From NCBI GenBank assembly GCA_012034595.1, contig JAAUPE010000078.1:1-33484 (forward strand): 33,484 nucleotides of DNA. Reading direction: 5' to 3'. This DNA is from Calothrix sp. CSU_2_0. Lineage in GTDB: Bacteria > Cyanobacteriota > Cyanobacteriia > Cyanobacteriales > Nostocaceae. Positions 8,303 to 18,456 of this stretch are shown here, one piece after another. The first letter of the stretch is position 1. The number at the start of each line of letters is the position of its first letter. Made by a program: the position numbers and the translations under genes. Below the pieces are notes generated by a model, which was given only the letters and a program-made list of their open reading frames with translations, had not been told where the DNA came from and did no database searches.

Positions 8303-8710
8303 TTAATAACTTTCCTCCAATTCGCTATCTTGATAGGTAATATCTCGGTCTTTTATATTATCATTCTCTATATGGGAATTAACACCTGATATTCTTGGTG
8401 TTTTGCCGTAGAGTCGGTCAAGAACTCGCTTCACAGATATTCGTTTCCACATCTGACCTCGCTTTGTTTTGTAACCGTTCTCATTCAACCAATTAGCTAT
8501 TTGCTGTAAAGATTTTCCTGACTTATGGTGACGACGAATTATTTCAATTATCGCTTGTTCGTCGGGGTTTTCGACGAGCTCACCATTAATTGAGGTTAGC
8601 CCATATGGTGGTGAACCATAACCAGCATAACCACCACGTGCAGCCTTTAATTTTCTTCCACGCTCTAGCCGTTCCCAGATACTTCCGTCGTGGGAGTTAT
8701 CTGCTGTCAT
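8303..8710 (-). CDS. Isolated Recombinase-domain protein (serine-recombinase C-terminal part)
   Basis: This 135-residue protein resembles the 'Recombinase' domain that follows the catalytic domain in large serine recombinases such as XisF/CcrA. It contains GGYAGYGSPPYGLTSINGELV and ENPDEQAIIEIIRRHHKSG, then SLQQIANWLNENGYKTKRG and W.RISVKRVLDRLYG. The N-terminal resolvase domain with its catalytic serine is absent, and no trace of it is seen upstream. On its own the protein could bind DNA but not cut it. It may be a remnant of an excision recombinase or a conserved stand-alone DNA-binding protein. The tidy start (MTADNSHDGSIWERLERG) and lack of frame damage slightly favour the latter. The tail after residue 110 is acidic and unrecognised. 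Confidence 0.75.
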   Translation of the reverse strand: MTADNSHDGSIWERLERGRKLKAARGGYAGYGSPPYGLTSINGELVENPDEQAIIEIIRRHHKSGKSLQQIANWLNENGYKTKRGQMWKRISVKRVLDRLYGKTPRISGVNSHIENDNIKDRDITYQDSELEESY

Positions 8711-9588
8711 TTTCTTTAGGGTAAAGTTCTATGTGCGTTGTTATCTTAACTCAAGATGTTAAGTATGTACACGTATGTTTTCCACTTTTTGGGGAATATG
8801 AGCAGTGCCTTCTCTTTTCAGCCCTTCCATTCGCGATCGCAATAATTAATCGCATTTAATCACGAAATTTGCTTTAAGAGCCTCTATATAACTGAAATTC
8901 AGCCAATGTACAAAATACTATTTTTCTGTGTGGATACTATTCTAAAAGTATAAATTGTTGATTTTGTTTTCTTTTGTAAAAAATTGTTTAAAGTAGTAGC
9001 TAATGTCAAATAGATACTTATTTTAAGTAGCTTTTGATACATTTACCTGTGGAGAATGCGTAAATTAAAATTTAAAATATACTTTTAAATATTTAAAAAG
9101 TATTAAATCTTAGCAAAAAGTCAAAATTAATCGAAGATATTCAGCTATAACAAAATCTCTTTATGGAGATAAAGTCAAACTCGAAATATTAGAAAGCATC
9201 TTAATATAGCTTAATGTAAATCAAAATTAGACTCTGGGCTTGTATAAAAGAGAGGTAGATAAATTTTGCCAGACATGTACTTTTCTCCTACGATAAATGT
9301 TGAATCACAAAACGTAGAGGTTGGTACAAAAATGTTTGATTCTAGTTTGCGTTATTGCCAACTGAAGAATCGCCAATTTTATCGCATCCGATAGGGATTG
9401 ACTTCTGCCTCTCTATACATTTTCTACCTTGTAGTTGATGAAGACGTGGCATAAAAGCAATTATTGTTGTAAAGAAGCGAGTCTGCTAGCCAGTTCGTTT
9501 TTAGGGGTGTAAAAGCCGTATCCTGCAACTTAGCAGCATGATTTGCTTGTGATTCTGTAGGATGAGAAAAGCTTAACTGTCATAATAA
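8711..9588. other. 0.9-kb AT-rich spacer before the CAAD gene
   Basis: No gene is established. One short plus-strand frame at 9275-9394 (39 codons, MYFSPTINVES...) has a TATAAA-like box about 35 nt upstream and is treated as a candidate only. The promoter of the CAAD gene should lie near the right end. A HIP1 site is at about 8834. Confidence 0.45.
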
Positions 9589-10023
9589 ATGGAAGCGGAA
9601 ATGCAAGAACCGGAAATCATGGAAACAAAATCTCCAGAGGCTACAATGCCGGAAATCAATAACCAAACAGGAACCATTACCAAAGTTCAGCCATCTGCCT
9701 CTCAAGACGAATGGCTCAAGTACGGGGAAAAAATCTCTAGCATTTTAGCGACGCTGCCCGAATATGCTGGAAATATATTTAATCAATACAAGCAACCATT
9801 GATTGTCTTTGGTTTAATTGTGGCTTCGATTGTCACCCTTCGGGTTGTGTTAGCGGTATTAGATGCCTTGAATGATATTCCCTTAGTCGCACCAACTTTT
9901 GAATTAATTGGGATTGGTTACTCTGTTTGGTTTGTTTATCGGTATTTACTCAAAAAATCCAATCGGGATGAGTTAACGACTGAAATCTCAACTCTTAAAA
10001 ATCAAGTTGTAGGCAAAGACTAA
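9589..10023 (+). CDS. curT: CAAD-domain (CURT1-type) thylakoid membrane protein
   Basis: This 144-residue protein has a polar N-terminus (1-48) and an amphipathic segment (about 40-68, DEWLKYGEKISSILATLPEY). Two hydrophobic helices follow: about 70-92 (LIVFGLIVASIVTLRVVLAVL) and about 98-120 (IPLVAPTFELIGIGYSVWFVYRYLL). A charged C-terminal helix (121-144) completes it. The phrase DALNDIPL.AP.FELIGIGY..WFVYRYL is the hallmark of the CAAD domain, found appended to some cyanobacterial aminoacyl-tRNA synthetases and in plant CURT1 and Synechocystis CurT, which bend thylakoid membranes. Stand-alone length fits CurT. Cyanobacteria can hold several CAAD proteins, so the symbol is probable rather than certain. 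A terminator follows 25 nt after the stop, so the gene is monocistronic. Confidence 0.85.
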   Translation: MEAEMQEPEIMETKSPEATMPEINNQTGTITKVQPSASQDEWLKYGEKISSILATLPEYAGNIFNQYKQPLIVFGLIVASIVTLRVVLAVLDALNDIPLVAPTFELIGIGYSVWFVYRYLLKKSNRDELTTEISTLKNQVVGKD

Positions 10024-10048
10024 GATATCCAAAATTTGCTGAACGATA

Positions 10049-10100
10049 ACAGCCATTTGCTAGCTAGTAGAAGATACTACATGGCAAGTGGCTGTGTTTT
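10049..10100 (+). terminator. Terminator of the CAAD gene
   Basis: ACAGCCATTTGC pairs with GCAAGTGGCTGT (12 bp, one G-U) and the stem is followed by GTTTTGTTT. It starts 25 nt after the stop codon. Confidence 0.7.
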
Positions 10101-10116
10101 GTTTATTCGTAGGGTA

Positions 10117-10219
10117 ATACCAATTTGAAAAAACAACGCGACAGATAGATATTAGTAGAGACGTAGCAGTGCTACGTCTCTACCGTTGGATCTGTTGCAA
10201 TCATTATTTGAATTGGTAT
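10117..10219. mobile_element. MITE-like 103-bp composite palindrome
   Basis: Terminal inverted repeats ATACCAATT (10117) and AATTGGTAT (ending 10219) enclose a second inverted pair, GCGACAGAT at 10138 and ATCTGTTGC. At the centre lies a perfect 14-bp hairpin of the AGACG/CGTCT family (10155-10183). The element encodes nothing and looks like a small non-autonomous transposable element. Confidence 0.55.
10155..10183. repeat. AGACG/CGTCT hairpin, copy 1
   Basis: GTAGAGACGTAGCA and TGCTACGTCTCTAC form a perfect 14-bp stem with a single-base loop, at the centre of the MITE-like element. Confidence 0.8.
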
Positions 10220-10262
10220 AATTTTCTGACTCAAAGACGTTCCAATTTGCTGATTAAATTAT

Positions 10263-10289
10263 GAAGACGTTCCACCGGAACGTCTCTAC
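10263..10289. repeat. AGACG/CGTCT hairpin, copy 2
   Basis: AGACGTTCC-ACC-GGAACGTCT, with a CTAC tail, lies just past the stop of the SLH gene and may end its transcript. A half copy (AAAGACGTTCC) lies at about 10233. Confidence 0.75.
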
Positions 10290-10298
10290 ATCCAATTT

Positions 10299-11423
10299 TT
10301 ATGGTGCTTGAACGATATTTTCTGATTTAATCGGCTGTAACCTACCCATTTTTACTAAAGCTTGGTGAATCATTGCGGTTGCTTCAGCACGGGTAATTTC
10401 TCGGTTTGGGGCAAGACTACCTTTGTCGGGGTAATTGACTACAAGTCCATCGTTAGTTGCAGCTGCGACTTTGGCAATGGCATATTTGGGAATATCTTTA
10501 GCATCCTTGTAGATGCTGACTATCTTTTCTGGAGAAGCAGGAGTTTTCAAGTTTAAACCACTGACAAGCGCTACCAAAACTTGAACACGGGGAATTTTTT
10601 GATCGGGTTTAAAAGTTTTGTCAGGGAATCCCTTCATAAACCCAGTTGCGATCGCATCATTAATGGCTCCAGTTGCCCAATAATTTTGCGGGATGTCATT
10701 AAAGCTTAACTTTGTCTGCCCAATCTCTTTTTTAAAAGCACGATTGACAATAGCTGCAAACTCAGCCCGATTTATCGGTTGATTTGGACGGAACGAGTAA
10801 TCTTCAAAACCTTCGATGATTTTACGCGAAGAAAGGGCATTGATAAAGCCTTGTGCCCAAAATTGATCCGATACATCTGTAAATGCCCTGGGAGGTGGGA
10901 TTATCGGCAATTTTGCCACAGGAGTGGTAACTTGAGGTTTTGGTGCAATACTGGGCGAAATAGTTGGTGAAATAGTTGGTGAAATATTTGGGGTATTACC
11001 ATCAACCAGTGGTGGAATAAAGCCAAAAACCCCAGCCCCAGGAACCGAAGGTATTTCCCCTGGTTTCTCAGGTACAGGAATTACGATTGCTGGAATACCA
11101 GGTTTAACAACACCCTCAGATAAATCTTGATTGGGAATCACTGGTAATTGCGTACCTAAATTTGGTTGTACCCCAGTATTAGGTATACCAAGAACTAGAT
11201 TGTTATCTATACCAGCTTGAGGATTTGGTTGTATATTCGGTGCCAGAGTTGGAGACAGTGACGGTATCAACTGACCAAAATTCCAGTTTGATTCTTTACG
11301 GGATAAAGCCCAAAATAGGATTGAGCCAATAGCTGTAAATGCGACTATTACCCCGATAAATTCATCAAAATCAAGGGGATTCCGTTGAGATGAGCGAGGA
11401 TCGGAAGGAGGCAAATTTGTCAT
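10299..11423 (-). CDS. Membrane-anchored SLH-domain protein
   Basis: This 374-residue protein has one hydrophobic segment near the N-terminus (about 22-41, FIGVIVAFTAIGSILFWAL). A long Pro/Ile/Asn-rich linker follows (about 50-180), including a small SPTI tandem repeat. Three S-layer-homology repeats come next: about 183-232 (FTDVSDQFWAQGFINAL, FRPNQPINRAEFA), 243-292 (FNDIPQNYWATGAINDA, FKPDQKIPRVQV) and 305-358 (YAIAKVAAATNDGLV, PNREITRAEATAMI). SLH domains bind cell-wall polymers, and in cyanobacteria they are common in envelope and outer-membrane-linked proteins. The layout suggests an inner-membrane anchor, a Pro-rich spacer across the periplasm and wall-binding repeats. No enzyme domain is seen. 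It is flanked by palindromes and is likely a single-gene unit. Confidence 0.88.
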   Translation of the reverse strand: MTNLPPSDPRSSQRNPLDFDEFIGVIVAFTAIGSILFWALSRKESNWNFGQLIPSLSPTLAPNIQPNPQAGIDNNLVLGIPNTGVQPNLGTQLPVIPNQDLSEGVVKPGIPAIVIPVPEKPGEIPSVPGAGVFGFIPPLVDGNTPNISPTISPTISPSIAPKPQVTTPVAKLPIIPPPRAFTDVSDQFWAQGFINALSSRKIIEGFEDYSFRPNQPINRAEFAAIVNRAFKKEIGQTKLSFNDIPQNYWATGAINDAIATGFMKGFPDKTFKPDQKIPRVQVLVALVSGLNLKTPASPEKIVSIYKDAKDIPKYAIAKVAAATNDGLVVNYPDKGSLAPNREITRAEATAMIHQALVKMGRLQPIKSENIVQAP

Positions 11424-11640
11424 CGTATATAATCCGCGATCGCCATTAATTGTTCTTACTAAAGAAAACTAAGTCACTGCAACAATTTTTACAATACCTG
11501 CCAAAAACATCAAAGAAAAAATTAAATAGATAGCTGGGAATAAACACTTTATAAATTAAAGCTTATAGGGTTTGGGAACAAAGGTAAAAAACCGCACAAT
11601 TTTTTCATTTTTAGGGATTTGGCATCGAAATATTATATGT

Positions 11641-11703
11641 ACAGACGACCCAGTGGGTCGTCTGTATAAAATTTTAGGAGAGACGACCCGGTGGGTCGTC
11701 TCT
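11641..11703. repeat. AGACG/CGTCT hairpins, copies 3 and 4 (tandem)
   Basis: ACAGACGACCCA-G-TGGGTCGTCTGT (11641-11665, 12 bp) is followed by AGAGACGACCC-GGT-GGGTCGTCTCT (11679-11703, 11 bp). The inner core is ACCC/GGGT instead of TTCC/GGAA, yet pairing is kept. They lie 15-80 nt past the hom stop and may serve as its terminator. Confidence 0.8.
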
Positions 11704-11718
11704 ACGTTCTATAATTTT

Positions 11719-13035
11719 CTAAATGACCCGCAACAAACTGGGAATACTGTGAATTGCCTCAAATGTACGAATTTCATCCAGAGCTTGTTTAAACTTACCT
11801 TCTTGGACATCGTGGGTAACAACGACGATTTCCGCTAGTTCTCCTTGGAAACCCGTTTGGACGACAGACTCTAAGCTTACCCCGTATTTGCCGAAGCAAG
11901 TACCCAACTTCCCAATCACTCCAGACTGGTCTCTAGTTAAAAATCGGGCATAAAATCGAGCCTCAAGTTCGGAAACGGGTGCAATTTGGCAATAATCTTG
12001 GTGCGAACAAGCTAAAAGCGGGTCGAGATGAGAATTTGTGTCAGAATTTTGTCGGGATTTGAGGTGGGCAACAAGGTTCAAAATATCGGAGGAAACTGCA
12101 CTCGCTGTTGCACCTGCACCTGCACCGGGACCGAAAAACATGACTTGCCCTAATGGTTCCCCTTCAACAAGAATGGCATTATATACTCCATTAATGCTCG
12201 CTAGGGGGTGAGTTTTGGGTACAAATGTGGGATGAACTCGCACTGAGAGGGTAGGTGTGGAAGAGGGAGAAACAGGAGAGCAGCGCTTCGCTATCGCAAG
12301 TAATTTGATGACAAATCCTAATTTATCGGCATAAGAAATATCAGTTTTACTAACCTGGCGAATTCCTTCACTAAACACTTCGTCACGGTTAATCCGTCCC
12401 CCAAAAGCTAAAGATGCCAAAATCGCAATTTTATCTGCGGCATCCCATCCCTCCACATCTGCCGTGGGGTCAGCTTCGGCATAACCTAATTGTTGAGCAT
12501 CTGCGAGGACATCATCAAAGCTGCTACCTTCGGTTTGCATCCTTGTCAAGATGTAATTCGTCGTGCCGTTGACAATCCCCATGACTGTATTAATTCGATT
12601 AACGCTCAAAGACTGCTTCAATGGCTGAATTACGGGTATTCCCCCACCCACCGCAGCTTCCAGCATCACGTACACACCAGCTTGATTTGCAGCAGTAAAA
12701 ATTTCTGCCCCAAACCGGGAAATCACGGCTTTATTTGCTGTAACTACATGTTTACCATTTGCGATCGCTTTCAGAATTAATTCCCGTGCGCGATCGATTC
12801 CCCCAATTAATTCCACAATAATATCTATCTGTGGGTCAGTGACAATTGCCTCCAAATCTGTAGTTATAATCCCAACTGGCAATTCCACGGTACGGGGTTT
12901 ATCGAGAGATTTTACTCCCACTCGACAAATTTCTACCTCTTTCAACAACGGATGACGACCAACATTATCCAGTAACAGTTGTACCGTCCCTGCTCCAACC
13001 GTACCTAATCCCAATATGCCTATTTTTATACCCAC
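11719..13035 (-). CDS. hom: Homoserine dehydrogenase
   Basis: This 438-residue enzyme reduces aspartate semialdehyde to homoserine with NAD(P)H, at the branch to threonine and methionine. The Rossmann motif GLGTVGAGT is at 9-17. HVVTANKAVIS lies near 95-105, and the catalytic region has GIVNGTTNYILTRM, AEADPTADVEGWDAADK and ILASLAFG. A C-terminal ACT domain (about 355-435, starting FYARFLTRDQSGVIGKLG) is the usual site of threonine feedback. It is a monofunctional form without an aspartokinase domain. A short insertion near residue 255 (KRCSPVSPSSTPT) precedes the conserved LSVRVHPT. Its DNA contains GCGCTTCGCTATCGC, resembling a small repeat. The gene lies downstream of petH on the same strand, but a hairpin between them argues for separate transcripts. 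Confidence 0.97.
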   Translation of the reverse strand: MGIKIGILGLGTVGAGTVQLLLDNVGRHPLLKEVEICRVGVKSLDKPRTVELPVGIITTDLEAIVTDPQIDIIVELIGGIDRARELILKAIANGKHVVTANKAVISRFGAEIFTAANQAGVYVMLEAAVGGGIPVIQPLKQSLSVNRINTVMGIVNGTTNYILTRMQTEGSSFDDVLADAQQLGYAEADPTADVEGWDAADKIAILASLAFGGRINRDEVFSEGIRQVSKTDISYADKLGFVIKLLAIAKRCSPVSPSSTPTLSVRVHPTFVPKTHPLASINGVYNAILVEGEPLGQVMFFGPGAGAGATASAVSSDILNLVAHLKSRQNSDTNSHLDPLLACSHQDYCQIAPVSELEARFYARFLTRDQSGVIGKLGTCFGKYGVSLESVVQTGFQGELAEIVVVTHDVQEGKFKQALDEIRTFEAIHSIPSLLRVI

Positions 13036-13050
13036 AATTAAAGCACCCCA

Positions 13051-13090
13051 GATTTTAGTTTTAGATTTTAATTTTAGATTTTAGATTTTA
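13051..13090. repeat. TTTTAGA-type short tandem repeat
   Basis: Repeated TTTTAGA/TTTTA units lie just upstream of the hom start, in the expected promoter or leader region. They resemble the heptamer (STRR) repeats of heterocystous cyanobacteria. Confidence 0.6.
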
Positions 13091-13189
13091 CAATTACTTT
13101 TTGTCAGAGTCCTGTATTAAGTAGATTTTGCATAGCGCGAAAGAAAACAAGCAACTTTAAACAAAATAAAAAAACACACAAATATAATT

Positions 13190-13217
13190 TTAGGGGTGTA
13201 TGGATATACACCCCTAA
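13190..13217 (-). terminator. Hairpin between petH and hom
   Basis: TTAGGGGTGTAT and ATACACCCCTAA form a perfect 12-bp stem with a 4-nt loop. It lies 180 nt past the petH stop on the minus strand, followed on that strand by AAAATTATATT. It probably ends petH transcripts. Confidence 0.6.
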
Positions 13218-13336
13218 TAAAGCTACCAAATATTTAAGTGGCAGAAGTTATGAATTAAGAATTTTAGAAACAGGGAAATTAGAAATAGGAAAAAACGTTC
13301 TGATAAAGTTTAGCGAGTCGATTCTCGTCTAGTAAA

Positions 13337-13396
13337 CCGCAAACTTTCCGCAAACTTTCCGCAAAATCCAAAATCCAAAACCCAAAATCCAAAATC
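13337..13396. repeat. Tandem repeats abutting the petH stop
   Basis: Two 11-bp units (AAACTTTCCGC) pass directly into CCAAAAT/CCAAAAC heptamers that reach the base next to the petH stop codon. Heptamer arrays of this kind are the STRR repeats of Calothrix/Nostoc relatives. Confidence 0.7.
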
Positions 13397-14677
<1,281 letters not shown>

Positions 14678-15167
14678 TTACTTAACCTTAATCAAAACCC
14701 TCCCCTACTACGTGCAGATGTGTCTTAAGTTAGTAACATTCAAGTTAAAAACAGAACAACTGTCACTTCGGGTTTATGCCATTAAAAAACAATGCTTTGC
14801 TGCGTCCACTCGCCAAAGACATGCAGGCACTGTAAAAACACACCTGTTCACCTTCTAAGTTAGAGGATAAGTCTTGTGGAGAATGTTAATAATGAGTCAA
14901 TTTAATCTTTTTTTCTTGAACTGTTACCCTCTCTAAAGTGGAGACAGCCTGCGATTATGGTCATAAACTGCCATTTTTTGGCAAATTTATCCAATTTCGC
15001 AGGGATAAAGAAGTTGAACTTCTCAACCTGTGGCTATATTTCCCGATATTCCCACTCGGATATAGGTGATATAAGCAACTACAATATATTTAAGTTTTGC
15101 GTGATGTGAAAATTCTGTCAACCATCTACGATCGCTTGCCAGTAGTATTGAATCGTTTTGCTGTTGA

Positions 15168-15197
15168 CTCAAGAAATTGCGATCGCAATTTCTTGAG
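15168..15197. repeat. 30-bp perfect palindrome centred on HIP1
   Basis: CTCAAGAAATTGCGA is followed at once by its exact reverse complement TCGCAATTTCTTGAG, with no loop. The centre is the HIP1 octamer GCGATCGC. Confidence 0.85.
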
Positions 15198-15419
15198 CAA
15201 AAAGACAATCAATATGCTTTTAGCCGATATTCAGGTTCTACAATTTTTGAGTGGCGTTTTTTCCTCAAAGCGCTTTTTTACTCAATTCACCTGACTTAAT
15301 CAATATTAAAGCAACTGTTAACCAATATAAAAAAATAATGAACTAACTCATCTCACTTTCCAGCAACTCTACAAATTGCTTAATTGCTCAATCAAATATC
15401 CCAGCCAATCAAAAAATCA

Positions 15420-15443
15420 AGCCCAATTCCGCACTATTGGGCT
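15420..15443. terminator. Hairpin AGCCCAAT/ATTGGGCT
   Basis: An 8-bp stem with an 8-nt loop lies 400 nt upstream of prk with no gene ending nearby. It may belong to an unrecognised short transcript or a leader. It has no U-tract directly after the stem. Confidence 0.35.
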
Positions 15444-15843
15444 GATTGTTAAATTTATTTACGAAAAAATTAAAAAATTATAATTATAACTTATTAAAGA
15501 GTTTTTAAATTAAGTTTATAGTCATAATTATCGCTCGCTAGTAGGTTTTTTTTGAACCAATATCGTAATTTTTTCAGTGTTGCAAACACCTTAAGCAAGA
15601 TTCTTAAGTCATATTTATTCTTCTTAAAAGTAAGCCTTGTATAGAATAACCCCCTTCTGTTAAAATTTGGTTTAACACTAGGATTAAATACTTAGCAGTC
15701 ATAAATTAACAGGTTTGCGATCGGATAAATACTTATTGATAAGTAATCATTTACCCGTCAATTTTCCTATGGTGCTGCTAGGTGGCAAGAACGCAGTGAA
15801 AAAAAAATTATTGATTTACTCAATTTTTATTTAGAGGGGATTT

Positions 15844-16848
15844 ATGACGACTAAGCCGGAACGGGTGGTGCTGATTGGAGTTGCTGGAGACTCTGGGTGC
15901 GGTAAATCTACGTTTTTGCGTCGCCTGACAGATTTATTTGGTGAAGAATTAATGACGGTTATCTGTTTAGATGACTATCATTGTCTCGATCGCAAACAGC
16001 GCAAAGAAACAGGAATCACCGCGCTTGACCCCAGGGCAAATAATTTCGACCTGATGTACGAGCAAATCAAAACGCTCAAAGAAGGTCAATCGATTATGAA
16101 GCCGATCTACAACCACGAAACCGGTGCGATCGACCCTCCAGAGTTAATCGAACCGAACCACATTCTCGTTGTTGAAGGTTTACATCCTTTATATGACGAA
16201 CGAGTACGCGGTTTAATTGACTTTAGCGTTTACTTCGACATCAGCGATGAAGTTAAAATTGCTTGGAAAGTTCAACGTGATATGGCAGAACGCGGTCATA
16301 GTTATGATGACGTGCTACAAGCAATCAACTCGCGCAAACCAGATTTCCAAAAATACATCGAACCCCAACGCGAATATGCGGATGTGGTTCTCCAGGTATT
16401 ACCAACCAACTTGATCAAAAATGACCAAGAACGCAAAGTATTACGTGTGCGGATGCTCCAGCGTGAAGGTAAAGAAGGTTTTGAACCCGTTTATCTGTTT
16501 GACGAAGGTTCGACAATTAACTGGACTCCTTGCGGACGCAAACTAACCTGTTCTTACCCAGGTATGCAGGTATATTATGGTTCGGATGTTTACTACGGTC
16601 GTTACGTTTCCGTTTTGGAAGTCGATGGTCAGTTTGATAACCTCGATGAAGTAATCTACATCGAAACCCACCTGAGCAAGACATCTACCAAATATGAGGG
16701 TGAGTTGACCCATCTGTTGCTTCAGCACCGCGAATATCCTGGTTCTAACAACGGTACTGGTTTGTTCCAAGTACTTACTGGCTTGAAAATGCGCGGAGCT
16801 TACGAACGTTTAACATCAAAAGAAGCTAAATTGGCAGCAAAAGTTTAA
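15844..16848 (+). CDS. prk: Phosphoribulokinase
   Basis: This 334-residue Calvin-cycle kinase phosphorylates ribulose 5-phosphate with ATP to give ribulose 1,5-bisphosphate for Rubisco. The P-loop GDSGCGKST is at 15-23. The redox-active pair C19 (in the P-loop) and C41 (VICLDDYH) is present, as is the C-terminal pair C230/C236 (PCGRKLTC). The enzyme therefore has the cysteines needed for thioredoxin control and for the GAPDH-CP12-PRK dark complex. VVEGLHPLYDERVR (109-122) is the Walker-B region. Length is standard for cyanobacterial PRK. AGAGGGGA lies just before the ATG as ribosome site. It is a single gene, closed by hairpins downstream. Confidence 0.98.
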   Translation: MTTKPERVVLIGVAGDSGCGKSTFLRRLTDLFGEELMTVICLDDYHCLDRKQRKETGITALDPRANNFDLMYEQIKTLKEGQSIMKPIYNHETGAIDPPELIEPNHILVVEGLHPLYDERVRGLIDFSVYFDISDEVKIAWKVQRDMAERGHSYDDVLQAINSRKPDFQKYIEPQREYADVVLQVLPTNLIKNDQERKVLRVRMLQREGKEGFEPVYLFDEGSTINWTPCGRKLTCSYPGMQVYYGSDVYYGRYVSVLEVDGQFDNLDEVIYIETHLSKTSTKYEGELTHLLLQHREYPGSNNGTGLFQVLTGLKMRGAYERLTSKEAKLAAKV

Positions 16849-16861
16849 CTATTTAGGTTGA

Positions 16862-16943
16862 GTACTTAACCTGAGTAACCAGGTTAAGTATCTGGCAGTA
16901 CCATTACTCAGCAAAAGGGCATCATAACATGGTGTCCTTTTTT
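16862..16943 (+). terminator. Two hairpins ending prk
   Basis: First, TACTTAACCTG pairs with CAGGTTAAGTA (16863-16890, 11 bp, 6-nt loop, no U-tract). Second, AAAGGGCATCA pairs with TGGTGTCCTTT (16914-16940, 11 bp with two G-U) and runs into TTT. The second is a good intrinsic terminator. Confidence 0.75.
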
Positions 16944-17190
16944 AATGGCATCACTTAATCAGGCTATTAAAATGTAATTTTTGCTATCTCGAATTTCTGA
17001 ATCAGAGAACACATTTTAAAAAATATATTTAATTTAAGGAGATTGAGTGATAATACAGGGATTTTGATGAAGATAACAAAACTCTAAGTATCGATACTGA
17101 AAATGGTGTTACGATCGCAAATTAGACAGCTTAAATAAAATCTCCAGATTTTCCTAGCTGTAAAAATTCCAATTTATGGAGGAATTGCAT
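16944..17190. other. Leader and promoter region of metK
   Basis: AT-rich, with no gene. I looked for a SAM-type riboswitch fold before metK and saw no convincing one. GGAGG at 17178-17182 is the ribosome site that decides the metK start. Confidence 0.45.
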
Positions 17191-18456
17191 TTGTCACGTA
17201 GAAATTTCTTTACCTCTGAATCAGTCACAGAAGGACATCCAGATAAAGTCTGCGACCAAATATCCGACACAATCTTGGATGCATTACTGGCACAAGACTC
17301 CCAAAGTCGTGTTGCGGCTGAAGTAGTAGTTAATACAGGAATGGTGGTGATTACAGGCGAAATCACAACTAAAGCGAATGTTAACTACGTCAAATTAGTG
17401 CGGCAAAAAATTGCTGAAATCGGTTACACCGATGCAGATAATGGTTTTTCTGCCACTAGTTGCTCGGTTTTGATTGCATTAGACGAACAATCACCTGATA
17501 TTGCCCAAGGTGTAAATGCCGCTCAAGAAACCCGCGAACTAACCACCGACGAGCAATTTGACAAAATCGGTGCTGGCGACCAAGGTATCATGTTTGGTTT
17601 TGCCTGTAACGAAACCCCCGAACTTATGCCTTTGCCCATTAGCCTTGCACACCGTATTGCTCGACGTTTAGCATCGGTTCGCAAAAGTGGTGCTTTGTCT
17701 TACCTGCGTCCCGATGGCAAAACTCAAGTCACCGTGATTTATGAGGATGGTCGTCCCGTTGGGATTGATACCATTTTGATTTCGACTCAGCACGATGCGA
17801 GCATTGGTGACATCACCGATGATGTGGCGGTGCAGGCGAAAATCAAAGAAGACCTCTGGACTGCGGTAGTTGAGCCTGTATTCGGTGATATCGCCATTAA
17901 ACCTGATGCCGAAACTCGCTTTTTGGTTAACCCCACTGGTAAATTCGTGGTGGGTGGACCTCAAGGTGATGCTGGCTTAACTGGGCGTAAAATCATTGTT
18001 GATACCTACGGTGGTTACTCGCGTCACGGTGGTGGTGCTTTCTCTGGTAAAGACCCCACAAAGGTTGACCGCAGTGCGGCTTATGCTTGCCGTTACGTTG
18101 CCAAGAACATTGTTGCTGCTAATTTGGCTGACAAATGCGAAGTGCAGTTGAGCTATGCGATCGGTGTTGCTAGACCAACAAGTATTTTTGTCGATACTTT
18201 TGGTACAGGTAAAGTTAGCGATGATATTTTGCTGGAGTTAATCAAAGATAATTTTGAGTTACGTCCCGCAGGAATCATTCACACATTGAATCTGAAGAAC
18301 TTGCCAAAAGAACGAGGCGGACGTTTTTATCAGGACGTCGCGGCTTATGGTCATTTTGGTCGAGACGATTTGGATTTACCTTGGGAACGCAATGACAAGG
18401 TGGAATTGCTCAAAGCTGCTGCTGACAAGCTAGAACAACCTGCGGCTTTGGCGTAG
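17191..18456 (+). CDS. metK: S-adenosylmethionine synthetase
   Basis: The enzyme joins methionine and ATP to make SAM, the general methyl donor. Motifs include [17 protein letters not shown] near the N-terminus, [26 protein letters not shown] and [20 protein letters not shown] start at TTG 17191, giving [15 protein letters not shown] and 421 residues. GGAGG (17178-17182) is 8 nt before it, and related cyanobacterial MetK proteins begin with a similar [12 protein letters not shown]. The ATG at 17176 would add five residues but overlaps that ribosome site and has none of its own. There is no operon partner; a hairpin lies about 100 nt downstream. Confidence 0.97.
   Translation: MSRRNFFTSESVTEGHPDKVCDQISDTILDALLAQDSQSRVAAEVVVNTGMVVITGEITTKANVNYVKLVRQKIAEIGYTDADNGFSATSCSVLIALDEQSPDIAQGVNAAQETRELTTDEQFDKIGAGDQGIMFGFACNETPELMPLPISLAHRIARRLASVRKSGALSYLRPDGKTQVTVIYEDGRPVGIDTILISTQHDASIGDITDDVAVQAKIKEDLWTAVVEPVFGDIAIKPDAETRFLVNPTGKFVVGGPQGDAGLTGRKIIVDTYGGYSRHGGGAFSGKDPTKVDRSAAYACRYVAKNIVAANLADKCEVQLSYAIGVARPTSIFVDTFGTGKVSDDILLELIKDNFELRPAGIIHTLNLKNLPKERGGRFYQDVAAYGHFGRDDLDLPWERNDKVELLKAAADKLEQPAALA

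Noticed and set aside
16944-17190. SAM riboswitch before metK
   Set aside because: No conserved stems or terminator-antiterminator layout could be seen.
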